The position numbers were made by a program, and so were the translations under genes. The notes below the pieces were generated by a model. That model made no database searches. It saw nothing but the letters and a program-made list of their open reading frames with translations, and was not told the origin of the DNA. DNA of 64,000 bases from CAVUUN01 sp964421755 (GTDB taxonomy: Bacteria; Acidobacteriota; UBA6911; RPQK01), in assembly GCA_964421755.1 (NCBI GenBank), contig CAYQYP010000460.1:36674-100673 (forward strand), given 5' to 3'. Below are positions 23,758 through 32,897 of this stretch, in pieces (positions within the stretch are counted from its first letter, which is position 1; each line of letters starts with the position of its first letter).

Positions 23758-25473
23758 ATGATCAGACTTGAAGACCTGCGAGTCAGGAAACTGTTCGGGC
23801 AGCACCTGCTCGAAAAAGGGGTCGTCTCGGAAGAAGAGCTGAATACCGCTCTGAATCTCCAGAAACAATCGGGCGAACGGATTGGCAAATTGCTGGTCGA
23901 CATCGGCGCCGTGTCTGAAGGCGAGATGGTCCGCCATCTGAGCGAGCATCTGGGCATTCGTCACGTGAACGCGGAGGAATTCCCTCAGGTCCCGGTGCTG
24001 GAGAACACCTTCGCCGTGAAGTTTATGCGCGAATGCCGGTTCGTGCCAGTCGCCATGGAAAACGACAAATTGGTACTTGCCATGGCTGACCCCCTGGACC
24101 ACTCCACTCTGAACGCCATCCGGTTTTACACGCCGCACAAGAAAATCGAGCCGGTTCTGGCGCCGGAGACGGAAATTCAGGATCTGATTGAGAAGTTCTA
24201 CGGCAATCAGGCCTCGAGCCTGGGGCGAATCGTCGAGGGGATCGAGGATGCCGACGCCGAGACCGCCAGCGAAGACAGCGATGACGTCGAGCACCTGAAG
24301 GACCTCGCCTCCGAAGCACCGGTCATCCGGCTGGTCAACCTGGTCATTTCCAGGGCGATCGAATCGCGCGCTTCCGACGTCCATATCGAGCCGTTCGAGC
24401 GCGATCTCAAGGTACGCTACCGGATTGACGGCGTTCTTTACGACGTGGAGTCGCCGCCCAAGAGGCTGCGGGCCGCCATCATTTCCCGCATCAAGATCAT
24501 GGCGAAATTGAACATCGCCGAGCGGCGGATCCCGCAGGATGGTCGGATCAAGATGCGCGTGTTGGGAAAGGACGTCGATCTGCGCGTCTCGACGCTCCCG
24601 ACAATGTATGGCGAAAGCGTCGTCATGCGTATTCTCGACAAGAGCAATACGCAGATCTACGATCTAAAAAAGCTGGGTCTCACTCAGGACATGTACTGCC
24701 AGGTGGAGGACCTGGTCCATCGGCCTTACGGGATAATCCTGGTGACCGGACCGACCGGGAGCGGTAAGACGACCACCCTGTACGCCGCCCTGTCGGAGAT
24801 CAATCTCCCCGACAAGAAGATCATTACCATCGAGGACCCCGTTGAGTACCAGATGAATGGGGTCAACCAGATCCACGTCAACCCGCAAATCGGGCTGACC
24901 TTCGCGGCCGGCCTGCGCTCCATCGTGCGCCAGGACCCGGATGTCATCATGGTCGGTGAAATGCGCGATCTTGAGACCGCCGAGATCGGGATCCGTGCCG
25001 CGTTGACGGGACACGTGGTATTCAGCACTCTGCACACCAACGACGCTCCAAGCGCGATTGCGAGGCTGGTCGACATGGGCGCCGAGGACTACCTGCTGGC
25101 GTCTTCCATTCTCGGGATTCTGGCACAGCGCCTGGTTCGTGTGATCTGTCCGCACTGCAAGGAAGAAGAGAAGGCCGACCCGGAGATTTTGCGGGGCGTC
25201 GGGTTCAACGTAGGAGAGCCGGTCACCACCTATCGCGGTGCCGGCTGCAAGGAGTGTTCGATGACGGGGTTCCACAGCCGTCTGGGCATTTTCGAACTGA
25301 TGCTGATGAACGACGAGATCCGACGGTTGACTGTTTCTAACGCTGACTCGGGACAGTTGCGCAAGGCGGCGATCAATAGCGGAATGACCACACTACGCCA
25401 GGACGGTTTTAACAAGGTCAGACAAGGCATCACGACTCTGGCTGAGGTCCTGCGGGTCACCCAGGATATGTAA
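23758..25473 (+). CDS. gspE: type II secretion ATPase GspE
   Basis: 571 residues. N-terminal MshEN-type domains (RKLFGQHLLEKGVVSEEEL; GKLLVDIGAVSEGEM) bind the inner-membrane platform or cyclic di-GMP. The C-terminal ATPase has Walker A GPTGSGKTTTLYA, Asp-box and VGEMRDLETAEIGIRAALTGH, the His box STLHTNDA, and a four-Cys zinc module (CPHC...CKEC). It powers pseudopilus assembly from the cytoplasm. First gene of the E-F-G-H-I-J-K-L-M-C-D operon. The SD is weak, so translation may depend on upstream coupling. Without context PilB would be an alternative, but the following gspF-gspD set decides for type II secretion. Confidence 0.94.
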   Translation: MIRLEDLRVRKLFGQHLLEKGVVSEEELNTALNLQKQSGERIGKLLVDIGAVSEGEMVRHLSEHLGIRHVNAEEFPQVPVLENTFAVKFMRECRFVPVAMENDKLVLAMADPLDHSTLNAIRFYTPHKKIEPVLAPETEIQDLIEKFYGNQASSLGRIVEGIEDADAETASEDSDDVEHLKDLASEAPVIRLVNLVISRAIESRASDVHIEPFERDLKVRYRIDGVLYDVESPPKRLRAAIISRIKIMAKLNIAERRIPQDGRIKMRVLGKDVDLRVSTLPTMYGESVVMRILDKSNTQIYDLKKLGLTQDMYCQVEDLVHRPYGIILVTGPTGSGKTTTLYAALSEINLPDKKIITIEDPVEYQMNGVNQIHVNPQIGLTFAAGLRSIVRQDPDVIMVGEMRDLETAEIGIRAALTGHVVFSTLHTNDAPSAIARLVDMGAEDYLLASSILGILAQRLVRVICPHCKEEEKADPEILRGVGFNVGEPVTTYRGAGCKECSMTGFHSRLGIFELMLMNDEIRRLTVSNADSGQLRKAAINSGMTTLRQDGFNKVRQGITTLAEVLRVTQDM

Positions 25474-25516
25474 GACCAGATTGGTTTGATGCAGCAGTTT
25501 AGAGCGCCGGGGAACT

Positions 25517-26740
25517 ATGGCTTTTTTTGAATACAAAGCAGTCACGCCGGAAGGCAAGGTGATTGAGGGTACGCTGGAGGCGGCCGACGAACAGACGGTC
25601 ATGACCAGGCTGGAGGAGCAGGGCCAGCTCCCCATCCGGGTGCATATTGCCGGCGAGGCGGGTCCGCTGGGCGGGCTGCTGGGCGGCCTGACTTCGCGCC
25701 GGAAACGGGTTCCACGCGCAGATCTGCTGGTTTTTACCCAGGAGTTGTCCACCCTTCTGAACGCCGGGCTTACGCTCGACCGAAGTCTCACGATCCTTTC
25801 CGAATTGACCGAAAACGCTTACCTTCGCGAAGTCATCAAGGAACTGCTGCGCGAGGTGAAGGGCGGCAAGGCGCTGTCGGATGCTTTCGCCACCTATCCC
25901 CACGTATTTCCCAAGATCTACGTGAATATGATCCGCGCGGGTGAGGCCGGAGGGGCGCTGGACGATATTCTTAGCCGGCTGGGCGAGTATCTCGAACGAG
26001 GCGAGGAACTGCGAAGTTACCTGGTTTCCGCGTTGATCTATCCGATGATCCTGTCTTTGGTCGGCGCTGCTTCGATCATCGTGATGTTGACCTTCGTCAT
26101 TCCGAAATTTGCTGTCATCTTCGAGAATGCCGGGGCGCCCGTCCCGCTTCCGATGAAGATCCTGCTCTTCCTGTCGGGTGTCGTGGTCAGTTACTGGTGG
26201 GCTGCTCTGGTGGCTACGGCGGGAGTCTGGTACCTCATCCGCAGACGGCTGGCGACACCGGAGGGTCGGATGAGCTGGGATCGCCGGAAGCTCAAGTTGC
26301 CGGTGATTGGTGCGGTTCTGCAGAAACTCGAAGTGAGCCGGTTCGGCCGCACGCTCGGCACTCTGCTGCAGAGCGCCGTGCCGTTGATCCAGTCGATCAA
26401 TATCGTGAAGGAAGTCATTGGGAACCAGGCGATGGCGGCGGCGATGGAACCGATCAAATCAGGAGTCAAGAAAGGCGAGGGACTGGCAAATCCGGTCCGT
26501 GAAGCCGACATCTTCCCGCCCTTCGCGCTGCACCTCCTGCAGGTGGGAGAAGAGACAGGGCGGCTGGACGTCATGCTGCTCAAGATTGCGGAAACCTACG
26601 ACCGGGATTTGCGCACGTCGATGAAACGGTTGATCTCCCTTTTCGAGCCCGCGATCATCCTGGGAATGGGGGTAGTCGTGGGCGCCATGGTCGTGTCCAT
26701 GCTCTACTCGATCTTCAGTATCAACGATATACCTTTATAG
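25517..26740 (+). CDS. gspF: type II secretion inner-membrane platform protein GspF
   Basis: 407 residues, usual length. Two GspF repeats (about 70-190 and 270-395) each precede hydrophobic segments (about 168-192, 220-240 and 375-400). Conserved motifs include FTQELSTLLNAGLTLDRSL, YPHVFPKIYVNMIRAGEAGGAL and FPPFALHLLQVGEETGRLDVML. It is the integral membrane adaptor between GspE and the pseudopilus. It starts 43 bases after gspE. Confidence 0.94.
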   Translation: MAFFEYKAVTPEGKVIEGTLEAADEQTVMTRLEEQGQLPIRVHIAGEAGPLGGLLGGLTSRRKRVPRADLLVFTQELSTLLNAGLTLDRSLTILSELTENAYLREVIKELLREVKGGKALSDAFATYPHVFPKIYVNMIRAGEAGGALDDILSRLGEYLERGEELRSYLVSALIYPMILSLVGAASIIVMLTFVIPKFAVIFENAGAPVPLPMKILLFLSGVVVSYWWAALVATAGVWYLIRRRLATPEGRMSWDRRKLKLPVIGAVLQKLEVSRFGRTLGTLLQSAVPLIQSINIVKEVIGNQAMAAAMEPIKSGVKKGEGLANPVREADIFPPFALHLLQVGEETGRLDVMLLKIAETYDRDLRTSMKRLISLFEPAIILGMGVVVGAMVVSMLYSIFSINDIPL

Positions 26741-26782
26741 ATCAGGGCAGGTCGCATGTCCTGTGACGGAACCGGAGGCAAC

Positions 26783-27232
26783 ATGTACCACCGAAAGAAT
26801 GAAAGACCGGACGGGGCCGCCCGTCAAAATGAGAAGGGATTCTCACTGATTGAGCTGATCGTCGTCCTGGTGATCCTGGGCCTTCTTGCCACGGTCGTTG
26901 GGCCGAGGGTAATCGGCAAGATCGGGCAAAGTAAGGCCGCCATAGCCAAGGTGCAGGTGGCCGATTTCGAGGGGGCGCTCGACATGTTCCGTCTGGATGT
27001 CGGGCGGTATCCGAGCACCTCCGAGGGTCTGGCCGCCCTGATTCAGAATCCCGGGCTCCAGAACTGGAGTGGCCCCTATTTGAAGAAGAACACTCTCCCC
27101 AAGGATCCGTGGACACGCGATTACCAGTACCGATCCCCGGGCGACCATGGAGGAGATTACGACCTGTGGAGCAGTGGAGCCGACGGGACCGAGGGTGGCG
27201 AAGGTGATAATGCAGATGTCACGTCCTGGTAG
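26783..27232 (+). CDS. gspG: major pseudopilin GspG
   Basis: 149 residues from the ATG at 26783 (SD GGAGG). The prepilin cleavage site is Gly19|Phe20 (KGFSLIELIVVLVILG) with Glu24 at +5. The C-terminal domain has the GspG pattern: DVGRYPSTSEGLAAL, LPKDPWTRDYQYRSPG and a DGTEGGEGDNAD-like Ca-binding end. GspG builds the periplasmic pseudopilus. Needs a prepilin peptidase, which is not encoded in this window. Confidence 0.95.
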   Translation: MYHRKNERPDGAARQNEKGFSLIELIVVLVILGLLATVVGPRVIGKIGQSKAAIAKVQVADFEGALDMFRLDVGRYPSTSEGLAALIQNPGLQNWSGPYLKKNTLPKDPWTRDYQYRSPGDHGGDYDLWSSGADGTEGGEGDNADVTSW

Positions 27233-27707
27233 GACGCCCGCAAACGGCCTATCGGGGTTCAGCTTCCTGGAGGTCTTCATCGTCCTGCTCGTGATGTCCC
27301 TGGCGGCAATCGTGGTGGCGCCCTCCTTCACCCGAGGGTTCAAGGGACTGGAACTCGAGACCTCCGGGCGGGACCTGGTGACGGTCATGAAGCAGGCGCG
27401 TTCCCGAGCGATTGCAAAGCAGCAGGTGTTTCGGGTGATCCTGACCAAGGCCGACCAGAGATGCACCTACATTCTTGCCGATGACTTCGGCGAGAAGATC
27501 AAAGAGTACCCGCTGCCCAAGGATGTTTCTTTTTACGTCGAAGACGACCAGGAGCTGCCTCTCACAGTCAGTTTTTACCCGAACGGTCGCAGTTCCGGTG
27601 GCACAATCACGTTGGTCGGGGCTCAAGGCAAGGAGATGCCAATCAAAGTGGATCCTGTGACCGGTTTCGGCCGCGTGGAATCTGATCGGGCGGACGGAGA
27701 CAAGTAA
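27210..27707 (+). CDS. gspH: minor pseudopilin GspH
   Basis: 165 residues from the ATG at 27210 (a second ATG at 27216 is equally possible; SD GAAGGTG). Cleavage site Gly16|Phe17 (SGFSFLEVFIVLLVMSL) with Glu21 at +5. The C-terminus is a GspH-like beta-rich domain. It overlaps gspG by 23 bases in another frame. The 63-base-longer frame from 27147 has no support. Minor pseudopilin, probably part of the pilus tip complex. Confidence 0.9.
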   Translation: MQMSRPGRTPANGLSGFSFLEVFIVLLVMSLAAIVVAPSFTRGFKGLELETSGRDLVTVMKQARSRAIAKQQVFRVILTKADQRCTYILADDFGEKIKEYPLPKDVSFYVEDDQELPLTVSFYPNGRSSGGTITLVGAQGKEMPIKVDPVTGFGRVESDRADGDK

Positions 27708-27708
27708 G

Positions 27709-28179
27709 ATGCGGTGCAGGAAATCAAGCGGGTTTACGCTGCTCGAAGTCATGGTCGCCGTGGCCATCATGGCGGTTGGCGTTGCCATCGCCATGTCCAT
27801 CTTTTCCGGAGGCTTGAAGAACATTTACCGGATCAACATGGCGCACCGCGCTATGGCCCATGCCGAGAACGTAATGAATGACCTGCTTGCCGACCAGAGC
27901 ATCAGAGAACCGCGAAAGTTCGCGGACAACCTGGATGACGATTTCCGCTATACCGCCACGGTCGAGTACTGGGAGGAACCGAAGGAGCGGCTGACGCTGG
28001 ATACAGCACAGGTGCCTGTCTACCTCCTGAGCGTCCAGGTGGAAGTTCACTTCAAGAATGACCGCTTCGGGAAGATGTACCGTGCCTTCTGTCTGAAGGC
28101 TGTACCGCAGACTCAGGCAGATCAGGGCTTGGCTCCCAACTCCGATGCGATCCGGCGCCTTTTCGGAGGAGACCGGTGA
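27709..28179 (+). CDS. gspI: minor pseudopilin GspI
   Basis: 156 residues. Very short leader: Gly8|Phe9 (SGFTLLEVMVAVAIMAVG) with Glu13 at +5. It continues as a GspI-like domain (NIYRINMAHRAMAHAENVMNDL). GspI is the initiator of the pseudopilus tip. It starts one base after the gspH stop. Confidence 0.9.
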   Translation: MRCRKSSGFTLLEVMVAVAIMAVGVAIAMSIFSGGLKNIYRINMAHRAMAHAENVMNDLLADQSIREPRKFADNLDDDFRYTATVEYWEEPKERLTLDTAQVPVYLLSVQVEVHFKNDRFGKMYRAFCLKAVPQTQADQGLAPNSDAIRRLFGGDR

Positions 28180-28925
28180 TGGGTCAACCGGCTTGGCGTC
28201 CAGCATCCTTATTTCGACCTGCCGCGACCGGCGCGTCCGGGTTCACTCTGCTGGAGCTTATGATCGCCTTTGCGATCATGGGACTGGTCACCCTTACCCT
28301 GTTCTTCTCTTTCCGCATGGCGCTGAACAGCTATCAAAAGGGGCAGGACCGCATCACCGAAGAAGCCTACAACCGGGTTCTCGAGGATCAGATCAGGCGC
28401 CAGATCGGTTCGCTCTTCCCTTTGCGGCCGGCCGCGTCGTTGACCGGGATGCAGCAACAGCAGGCAGCAAACCCAGACGAGAACATGCTCCTGCTGTCGC
28501 AGACGCCGCTGTTCTATGGAACCAGCGATTCAGTAACCTTCATTACGGTCGCTCCACTGTTGCTGCTGGAGAACCCGGGTCTCACGGTTGTCCGGTACGG
28601 GTTGGCGGAGGACGAAAAGAGCAGGCGATACCTCGGCGCGATGGAAACCCGATATCTCGGTTTCGACACATTCAAGCAGATGACCGACGTGCCTCGGGGG
28701 GAACCATTGCCCCTTGTCAAGGACGTCGAGGAGGTGCGCTTCGAGTACTACGGCTATGACCAACAGGCGCAGACTTACAACTGGTATGACACCTGGAATG
28801 CGGCGGAAACAATGGCTGTCCCTCACGCCATTCGGATTCATGCCGACGAAAAGGTGATCACCGTGCCGGTCAACGCGGTGTTCAACCAGGCGATGGGAGC
28901 GGCGGGCGGCGGAGGTATTTTCTAA
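28179..28925 (+). CDS. gspJ: minor pseudopilin GspJ
   Basis: 248 residues from the ATG at 28179 (SD GGAGGA 8 bases upstream; a GTG one codon earlier overlaps the gspI stop). Cleavage site Gly21|Phe22 (SGFTLLELMIAFAIMGLV), Glu26 at +5. The C-terminal part is beta-rich with a Gly-rich end, as in GspJ. Tip-complex pseudopilin. Coupled to gspI through TGATG. Confidence 0.9.
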   Translation: MGQPAWRPASLFRPAATGASGFTLLELMIAFAIMGLVTLTLFFSFRMALNSYQKGQDRITEEAYNRVLEDQIRRQIGSLFPLRPAASLTGMQQQQAANPDENMLLLSQTPLFYGTSDSVTFITVAPLLLLENPGLTVVRYGLAEDEKSRRYLGAMETRYLGFDTFKQMTDVPRGEPLPLVKDVEEVRFEYYGYDQQAQTYNWYDTWNAAETMAVPHAIRIHADEKVITVPVNAVFNQAMGAAGGGGIF

Positions 28926-29944
28926 TGCTACCGAGCGGGTCACTGAAACGCCAGGAAGGCGGCGCCGTCCTGATAGTAGTCCTGTGGATGCTCGTCGCAT
29001 TCAGCATGATTGCGCTGTCGTTCTCCGTGTCGGTCCGCACTGAAGTCAACGCGGCCAGGAACACGATCGATCAGAAACAGTCGTACTACATGGCCCGGGC
29101 GGGCATCGAATACGCGGTCTACAAGATCCTGGAAGCCCAATCGGCTTTCGCCATGACGCAGCAGGGGCTCGCCGCCGGAGTCCCGGGACGGACCGTGCCT
29201 CCGGTTTTCACCGGTTCCGTGACTCTCGATCTGGGGGACGGCGGCGCCGACGTCCAGGTCGACGACGAAACTGGCAAGTTGAACGTCAATCTCGCACCGG
29301 CTTTTCTGATCTACAACCTGCTTGTCACTACCGGTGTCGAGCAGCAGGAAGCCGATGTAATCAGCGATTCGATCGAAGACTGGCGGGACGTTGATGACTT
29401 ATATCGTCCCAACGGCGCTGAAAGCGATCACTACCAGTCGCTGAAGAGTCCCTACTTTGCCAAGAACGGCATGTTTGATGTGCCCGAGGAGTTGCTTCTG
29501 GTGCGCGGTGTGACACCCGAAATCTTCTACGGAACGAAGGGGATGAGCGAAGCCGGGGAACGCGTCGAATATTACGGCCTCCAGAAGTACCTCACTACTT
29601 TCACGAACATCGCCCGGATCAATGTGAACTCAGCTCCGGTTGCTGTACTGGCCGCAATTCCAGGGCTCGATTACGACACGGCGGTTCAAATCGACCAGAT
29701 GCGAGTCGAGCAACCAATCGAGAACATCAGTGAAGTGATGGAACGCATCCCCGGCATCCCGATGGAGGCGGCCAACTACCTGCAGGTCTTCCGGTCTGGA
29801 GTGTATACTGTGGTGAGTTCGGGGCACCTGAGCACTTCAGAGGTCATTTGCCGAATCAGGGCCGTCATCCAAATCGGCGGAGCCATGCCGGGCCAGAATC
29901 CCTACAGGGTGCTGTACTGGAACGAATCGAACACCGAACTGTGA
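28925..29944 (+). CDS. gspK: minor pseudopilin GspK
   Basis: 339 residues. N-terminus GGAVLIVVLWMLVAFSMIAL lacks Glu at +5, which is normal for GspK. The large C-terminal domain has the family pattern DETGKLNVNLAP, SIEDWRDVDDLYRPNGAESDHY and NINSAP-like ARINVNSAPVAVLAAIPGL (helix-hairpin-helix). GspK caps the pseudopilus. Start and gspJ stop share a base (TAATG). Confidence 0.93.
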   Translation: MLPSGSLKRQEGGAVLIVVLWMLVAFSMIALSFSVSVRTEVNAARNTIDQKQSYYMARAGIEYAVYKILEAQSAFAMTQQGLAAGVPGRTVPPVFTGSVTLDLGDGGADVQVDDETGKLNVNLAPAFLIYNLLVTTGVEQQEADVISDSIEDWRDVDDLYRPNGAESDHYQSLKSPYFAKNGMFDVPEELLLVRGVTPEIFYGTKGMSEAGERVEYYGLQKYLTTFTNIARINVNSAPVAVLAAIPGLDYDTAVQIDQMRVEQPIENISEVMERIPGIPMEAANYLQVFRSGVYTVVSSGHLSTSEVICRIRAVIQIGGAMPGQNPYRVLYWNESNTEL

Positions 29945-29988
29945 GCGCCTCGTTCCCAACGGCGCACTTGTTGCGAGGATGAACGAAT

Positions 29989-31380
29989 ATGTGGACTACA
30001 GGTTCAGCGGCCGGTGTTGAAATATTGCCGGACAAGCTGGTTTTCGTTGGCCTGCGCAAAGGTTTTCAGGGTTATACCCTCAAGCAACAGGCCGTCATAG
30101 ACAACTACCGAGAGCTCTCGGTAACTGAGTTGCGGAATCAGCTGCGCCCGGCGCTGCAGGCGAACGGCTTCAATCGGACGAACCTGATCGCCGGACTTCC
30201 AGACGAACAGGTCTCGGTGCGACTGCTTGAGCTCCCCCTCGAGGTCGAAGAGAACCTCAGCCAGGTTATCCGTTTTCAGGTCGACCGATTCGAACCGGCC
30301 GAAGAGGAGAAGTCCTATTACGATTACGTCATCCTCTCTCGGGACGAGAGCCAGAAGAAGCTGCTCATCCAGGTGGCGATGGTCCGCCAGAGCGTGCTCG
30401 ACGAGTACCTCACGCTCTTGAAGGAAATTAACCTCTACCCTGCTGCGGTCCGTTTCTCCGGCATCGGCCTGCATCAGATCCTGGCTCTGCACGAAGATGG
30501 ATTCCCGAAAAAGGAACCCTGCATCGTCCTCAGCGTCAACCAGGAGACCGTGGAAACGGTCGTGATCGTCGGCCCGGATCGGTTCTTCTCGGACAAGGTG
30601 ATGGTGGAGAACGGTCCACCAACTCCGGAACACGTCCTCGAACAAGTCTATGGGTTCCTGTCGCGGTTGCGGCTCAGCAATCCGATGATAGGAAGGATTT
30701 ATGTGACCGGTGAATTGGCCACCGAGACCTGCGATGGCCTCCGCCAGCACGTGACTGATTGCGAGCTTTTGACCCAGCGTCTCAGGTTGAAAGACAAGGA
30801 ACGGGCCGCGCGACAGCCGGAGCTGCTCCCGGCGGTCGGGCTGGCCGCCTCGAGCCTGTCGAAGTCCTCGGGGGCACGGTTTAACTTGATCCCCGAGGCG
30901 AGACGCATCATTGGGGATAAGTCGAGCATCATCCCGACCGTCGTCCTCCTGGTTCTCGTCTTGATCCTCGGAGCGGCAGCGGCGGTGCGAGGCTACTGGC
31001 AACAGAAGCAACTTCTGGCCGACGTTCAGCAGCAGATCCAGGAACTGCGGCCCAGGGTTGACGAAGTGATGCGGTTGAGGCAGGAGGTGGAGAACCGGCA
31101 GGCAGAGGTCACTGAGCTGAGGGATATGCTCAAGGGCGACCAAAAGATCCTACTGGTCTTGAAGGACCTCACAGAGCGTTTGCCTGACGACACCTACCTG
31201 AATAACCTCCAGATCGAACGGGGCCAGGTAACTTTGTACGGCTTTTCGGATGCGGCGACCAATTTGATTCCGACGCTTCGGGCGTCAAGCCACGTCAAGA
31301 GCGTCCAGCAGCGGTACATTACGAGGGATCCGGTCACCAAGAAAGAAAAATTCCAGTTTGACGTGGTCCTGAAAGACTAG
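29989..31380 (+). CDS. gspL: GspL-like protein (PilM-PilN type fusion)
   Basis: 463 residues. The N-terminal 300 residues form a PilM/GspL-type actin-like cytoplasmic domain (SAAGVEILPDKLVFVGL; GLPDEQVSVRLLELP). One membrane helix follows (about 319-342, VVLLVLVLILGAAAAVRGYW), then a coiled coil and a PilN-like periplasmic domain (LKDLTERLPDDTYLNNLQIERG). In classical GspL these parts are also joined, so it links the GspE ATPase to the periplasmic GspM/C ring. Domain spacing is closer to PilM+PilN of type IV pili than to E. coli GspL. Confidence 0.87.
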   Translation: MWTTGSAAGVEILPDKLVFVGLRKGFQGYTLKQQAVIDNYRELSVTELRNQLRPALQANGFNRTNLIAGLPDEQVSVRLLELPLEVEENLSQVIRFQVDRFEPAEEEKSYYDYVILSRDESQKKLLIQVAMVRQSVLDEYLTLLKEINLYPAAVRFSGIGLHQILALHEDGFPKKEPCIVLSVNQETVETVVIVGPDRFFSDKVMVENGPPTPEHVLEQVYGFLSRLRLSNPMIGRIYVTGELATETCDGLRQHVTDCELLTQRLRLKDKERAARQPELLPAVGLAASSLSKSSGARFNLIPEARRIIGDKSSIIPTVVLLVLVLILGAAAAVRGYWQQKQLLADVQQQIQELRPRVDEVMRLRQEVENRQAEVTELRDMLKGDQKILLVLKDLTERLPDDTYLNNLQIERGQVTLYGFSDAATNLIPTLRASSHVKSVQQRYITRDPVTKKEKFQFDVVLKD

Positions 31381-31400
31381 AGAGCCGAGAAAGATAAGAC

Positions 31401-31952
31401 ATGCGAAAACTAGCGAAACGCGATAAGCGGGCGATCATGCTGGGCGGAGTCCTCATCGCCCTCTACCTTGTCATCTTTCATGTTGCTCTGCCTGTGTACG
31501 AGGCCCAGGCGGAGGTCGCCGCCAATTTCGAGCGGGAGACCCAGTTCCTGGAAAAGGCGATGCATACGCTCCAGCAGAAGGACTCTTACGCCGCGCAACT
31601 GGACGAGATCAACACCGTCTTGGTGCAGTACCAGGATCGGCTGCTGTCGGCGCGCGAATCAAGTTCTGCGGCAGTAGAGCTTGAGGAGATCGTCCGCGCA
31701 GCCGCCACCGAGAATCATGTTTCCCTCACCAAGACGAGCCCGCTGCCTGAAAAAAAGGTCGGCGAACGATACTCGAAGGTCACCCTGCAGTTGAACGTGG
31801 AAGGGGACATGGCCTCGACGACGGGCTTCCTGCATTCGCTTTCGGCGCACCACAAGTTTCTGCTCGTCGAAGATTTTCAAATTGCCAAATTCCGAAACCA
31901 GCCTATGGTTCAGCCGCGCATGTCTGTGTCGGGATACATTAGACTTTCCTAG
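31401..31952 (+). CDS. gspM: GspM/PilO-like inner-membrane protein
   Basis: 183 residues: one membrane helix (about 12-31), a coiled coil (EVAANFERETQFLEKAMHTLQQ) and a ferredoxin-like periplasmic domain (VTLQLNVEGDMASTTGFLHSLSAHHKFLLVEDF). This is the GspM/PilO layout. It pairs with GspL in the inner-membrane platform. 20 bases after gspL. Confidence 0.85.
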   Translation: MRKLAKRDKRAIMLGGVLIALYLVIFHVALPVYEAQAEVAANFERETQFLEKAMHTLQQKDSYAAQLDEINTVLVQYQDRLLSARESSSAAVELEEIVRAAATENHVSLTKTSPLPEKKVGERYSKVTLQLNVEGDMASTTGFLHSLSAHHKFLLVEDFQIAKFRNQPMVQPRMSVSGYIRLS

Positions 31953-31979
31953 CTGTGTGCGCATCTGAGAAGGTGGAGT

Positions 31980-32846
31980 ATGGGTCGAAAATTTATTGCC
32001 ATAAATCTGCTAATCCTCGCCGGAGTCGTTCTGCTGTCCCGCTACCTGACCTCCGAGTGGAAGTCATTTGAAGCGACGAACAATGTCCAGCGGGTCTTGG
32101 ACAAGGCAAAGAAGAACGCCGGGTCGGTGCCGGAGCTCGAACCCTTGCCCCCACCGGTTACTCCCCATCCGTACCCCGATTTCACGGTGATTCCCGAGAA
32201 GGATCTCTTCATGGCCGAGCGGAAACCTCCGTCTCCCGAGGCTCCTCAGCCCGTAGAAGAGGCGCCGAAGTTTCCGAAGCCGCCCGCTCTGAACGGCGTT
32301 CTGAACTTAAACGGGAAGACACAGGCGATGGTAACGATCTTCGAGAGTCCCAACGCCAAGGGACAATCGAGGACCCTGTCGGTCGGCGACGCGATTAACG
32401 GTTGGTCGATAGCCGAAATCAAGGAAACGTCCCTCACCCTCCGCTGGAAAGACCAGGAGAAGGTGGTCGACATGTTCGACTCGGCCCCGCAGCAGGCTTC
32501 CGCCGCTCCGCAGGCCATGGCCAGGGCTCCGGTAACCGTGATCACCATCGGTTCTTCGGTCGCGGCGGTTGAGACCGTGGCGGCGTCCGAACCTGCCGGC
32601 GGTACCGAGGAGAAGCCGGGCATTACCGTTGGTGTCGCGGGTGGCCAGCCAGGGGCGAACACCGGACAACGGGGCGGGCAGACCGGGCAAATCGGACCGG
32701 GCGGTTCCCGAGGAGCGACCGGATCGTCCAGGGGTGGCTATTCCAACCGTTCCGGGCGCGCCACGGGCGCCGGGACAGTCGGCACGGCCGGTGGCTCTTC
32801 GGTCCCGTTCAGCAGCGGCGTTAGACGAGGCAGCAACCAGTATTAG
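31980..32846 (+). CDS. gspC: GspC-like protein with Gly/Ser-rich C-terminus
   Basis: 288 residues. N-terminal membrane helix (about 5-21), a Pro-rich linker (about 50-80) and an HR-like beta domain (PPALNGVLNLNGKTQAMVTIF; LSVGDAINGWSIAEIKETSLTLRW; about 96-165). That layout and its position just before gspD fit GspC (or PilP), which binds the N0 domain of the secretin. The last 120 residues are low-complexity Gly/Ser/Thr/Arg (GSRGATGSSRGGYSNRSG), with no PDZ domain. The tail is unusual and probably disordered. Confidence 0.75.
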   Translation: MGRKFIAINLLILAGVVLLSRYLTSEWKSFEATNNVQRVLDKAKKNAGSVPELEPLPPPVTPHPYPDFTVIPEKDLFMAERKPPSPEAPQPVEEAPKFPKPPALNGVLNLNGKTQAMVTIFESPNAKGQSRTLSVGDAINGWSIAEIKETSLTLRWKDQEKVVDMFDSAPQQASAAPQAMARAPVTVITIGSSVAAVETVAASEPAGGTEEKPGITVGVAGGQPGANTGQRGGQTGQIGPGGSRGATGSSRGGYSNRSGRATGAGTVGTAGGSSVPFSSGVRRGSNQY

Positions 32847-32897
32847 TCATCGATTCATAGCTCTGAACTCTCAACATGCAGATACAGGGACTCACAC

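Noticed and set aside
30004..31143. 379-residue minus-strand frame
   Set aside because: Shadow of gspL with no start signal.
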